From Halieaceae bacterium UBA6060 (GTDB taxonomy: Bacteria > Pseudomonadota > Gammaproteobacteria > Pseudomonadales > Halieaceae): a stretch of 16,337 nt of DNA. Position numbers and translations under genes: made by a program. The number at the start of each line of letters is the position of its first letter. Position 1 is the stretch's first letter. Shown here one piece after another: positions 15,030 through 16,337 of this stretch. The DNA is taken from positions 1 through 16,337 of the forward strand of contig DIYG01000018.1 of the NCBI GenBank assembly GCA_002428935.1, given 5' to 3'. The notes beneath the pieces are model-generated. The model was not told where the DNA came from. It searched no databases and saw only the letters and a list, made by a program, of their open reading frames with translations.

Positions 15030-15077
15030 CATCGTCGTATGGAATCTTTGGGGACACGAGATCAATGTCAGCGGGGA

Positions 15078-16337
15078 TCAATCATCTAGCGCCAGTTTTT
15101 TCATACGGTAACGTAAGCTGCGGAAGCTCATTCCCAGAGCCTTCGCCGTTTCTGTTCGATTCCAACGATTTGCTTCCAGGGCTTCTGTGAGCACTTGTCG
15201 CTCGATATCGGCGAGGTAACCGTCCAGGTCGCCCGCGGCGGCGGTCAGAAGATGGGTGTCGGGTGCCGCTGGTGTTTGGGCTGTGGGACTGGGTACGCTG
15301 CCCAGCTGTAGATCGCTCTGTTGAATTTGATCGCCGTCGCACAAGGCGAAGGCGCGCTCCAACATGTTCTCCAGCTCCCGTACATTCCCTGGAAACGGGT
15401 ACTTGTCCATGGCCTGAAGTGCGGAGTCGTCCAGAACCGGCGCCTCGCTTTGATTGGCTTCCGCGATTCTCGCCAGTAGCGTGCGGGCGAGCTTTGGAAT
15501 ATCGCCCTTTCGGTCACGGAGACTCGGTACTTCAAGCTCAATAACGTTCACCCGAAAAAAAAGATCCTCTCGAAATCGACCGGCTCTTACTTCTTCTGCC
15601 AGAGACTTGTGGGTGGCGGAGAGCAGTCGCACGTCTGTGGTGAGCTCCTCGTTGGCACCCACGGGGCGCACGCGTTTCTCCTGAATGGCGCGCAGCAGTT
15701 TCACCTGCATGGCCAGGGGAAGATCGGCCACTTCGTCGAGGAAGAGGGTTCCGCCTTCTGCGGCTTGAAACAGACCGAGCTTGTCCCGGCTCGCGCCCGT
15801 AAAGCTGCCCTTGAGATGACCAAATAACTCACTCTCGATGAGTTCCGCGGGAATTGCTCCACAGTTCACGGCGACAAATGGACCGGCCGCCCGGGGGCCG
15901 CTTCCGTGAATGCTGCGCGCAACGATCTCTTTACCGCTTCCCGATTCTCCGCGGATGTGAACGGGCGCCTGGCTGCGAGCGAGTTTGCCGATTTGCTGTC
16001 GCAGCTGCTGCATTACCTCCGTATCGCCGATCAGTTCCTCACCATCAGCATCCTCGGGCTTGGCAATTTGGTCCAGTTCCAGGGCTGCGCTCACAAGGCT
16101 GCGGAGCTTTTCCAGGGCGACGGGTTTGCTGATGAAATCAAAAGCTCCGGCTTTCAAGGCGCGAATAGCGCTATCAACATTGCCATGGGCGGTGATCATG
16201 GCTACGGGTAACTGAGGATGATGTTGCTGAATGTGCTCCACCAGCTCGATACCGTTGCCGTCGGGCAGACGCATATCTGTGAGGCAGAGATGGAGTGGAC
16301 CGTCGGCCGACAGCACGGCTCGAGCCTCGCCGAGGTC
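15078..16337 (-). CDS. pilR: Sigma-54-dependent response regulator PilR (5' partial)
   Basis: PilR is the NtrC-type activator partnered with the sensor kinase PilS that switches on pilA from sigma-54 promoters. The frame is open to the window edge, so about 419 residues are visible and roughly 25-35 at the N-terminus are missing; a GTG at 16316 is internal. Receiver domain: CLTDMRLPDGNG with the phospho-acceptor Asp, ITAHG and the conserved Lys in FISKPV. AAA+ domain: Walker A GESGSGKE, GSFTGA (the PilR variant of GAFTGA), Walker B GGTLFLDEVADL, and FREDLFFRVNV, YPFPGNVRELENMLERA. C-terminal Fis-type HTH: NRTETAKALGMSFRSLRYRM. It lies upstream of the fimT-like gene on the same strand, with 74 bp between. 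Confidence 0.95.
   Translation of the reverse strand, partial: DLGEARAVLSADGPLHLCLTDMRLPDGNGIELVEHIQQHHPQLPVAMITAHGNVDSAIRALKAGAFDFISKPVALEKLRSLVSAALELDQIAKPEDADGEELIGDTEVMQQLRQQIGKLARSQAPVHIRGESGSGKEIVARSIHGSGPRAAGPFVAVNCGAIPAELIESELFGHLKGSFTGASRDKLGLFQAAEGGTLFLDEVADLPLAMQVKLLRAIQEKRVRPVGANEELTTDVRLLSATHKSLAEEVRAGRFREDLFFRVNVIELEVPSLRDRKGDIPKLARTLLARIAEANQSEAPVLDDSALQAMDKYPFPGNVRELENMLERAFALCDGDQIQQSDLQLGSVPSPTAQTPAAPDTHLLTAAAGDLDGYLADIERQVLTEALEANRWNRTETAKALGMSFRSLRYRMKKLALDD

Noticed and set aside
14543..15190. 215-codon + strand frame across the fimT-like gene and the pilR end
   Set aside because: It is antisense to two well-supported genes, Ser/Arg-rich in composition, and has no family motif.
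1..16337. CRISPR arrays, insertion sequences, tRNA or rRNA genes, attachment sites
   Set aside because: I looked for regular direct repeats, terminal inverted repeats with transposase frames and tRNA-like cloverleafs and saw none; nearly the whole window is accounted for by coding genes.

Overview
The window reads as a chromosomal segment of a gammaproteobacterium. Gene content and order match the ileS-lspA-ispH / minor-pilin neighbourhood known from Pseudomonas. The protein style (acidic, Asp-rich secreted proteins; EF-hand-like loops in pilins) suggests a marine relative such as Halieaceae (OM60/NOR5). That placement is an inference from sequence character, not a database match.

Layout. 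Positions 1-5601 hold a compact housekeeping operon on the + strand: ribF (5' end outside the window), ileS, lspA, fkpB and ispH. The genes overlap or nearly touch, and the operon ends at a hairpin that spans the ispH stop codon. A 119-bp gap (5602-5720) follows; it holds an AlgR-box-like sequence and probably the promoter of the next operon. Positions 5721-13930 hold the type IV pilus minor-pilin and tip-adhesin operon on the + strand: fimU-like, pilV, pilW, pilX, pilY1 and pilE. Four of its five junctions are ATGA overlaps or a 1-bp gap. A small secreted PepSY-like protein (13968-14303) follows pilE. On the - strand, convergent with this block, lie a second GspH/FimT-type pseudopilin (14311-15003) and pilR (15078 to the window end, N-terminus outside).

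How the genes work together. FimU, PilV, PilW, PilX and PilE are processed by prepilin peptidase and form the priming complex at the pilus tip, which carries PilY1. PilR is the sigma-54 activator that, with its partner PilS, controls pilin expression in the families where it has been studied.

The most notable item is PilY1. Its von Willebrand A domain is split after the first MIDAS motif by about 540 residues containing three diverged copies of a beta-sandwich-like module resembling DNRLRE/CBM96-type carbohydrate-binding domains. This suggests a pilus tip adhesin fitted with polysaccharide-binding modules. PilE, PilY1 and both GspH-type pseudopilins carry acidic loops of EF-hand or EF-hand-like form, and PilE has lost the usual C-terminal disulfide cysteines. 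Together this points to a calcium-dependent pilus tip. Compared with the gene order I recall for Pseudomonas aeruginosa, the fimU-pilE block is inverted between ispH and fimT-pilR, and pilY2 is absent.
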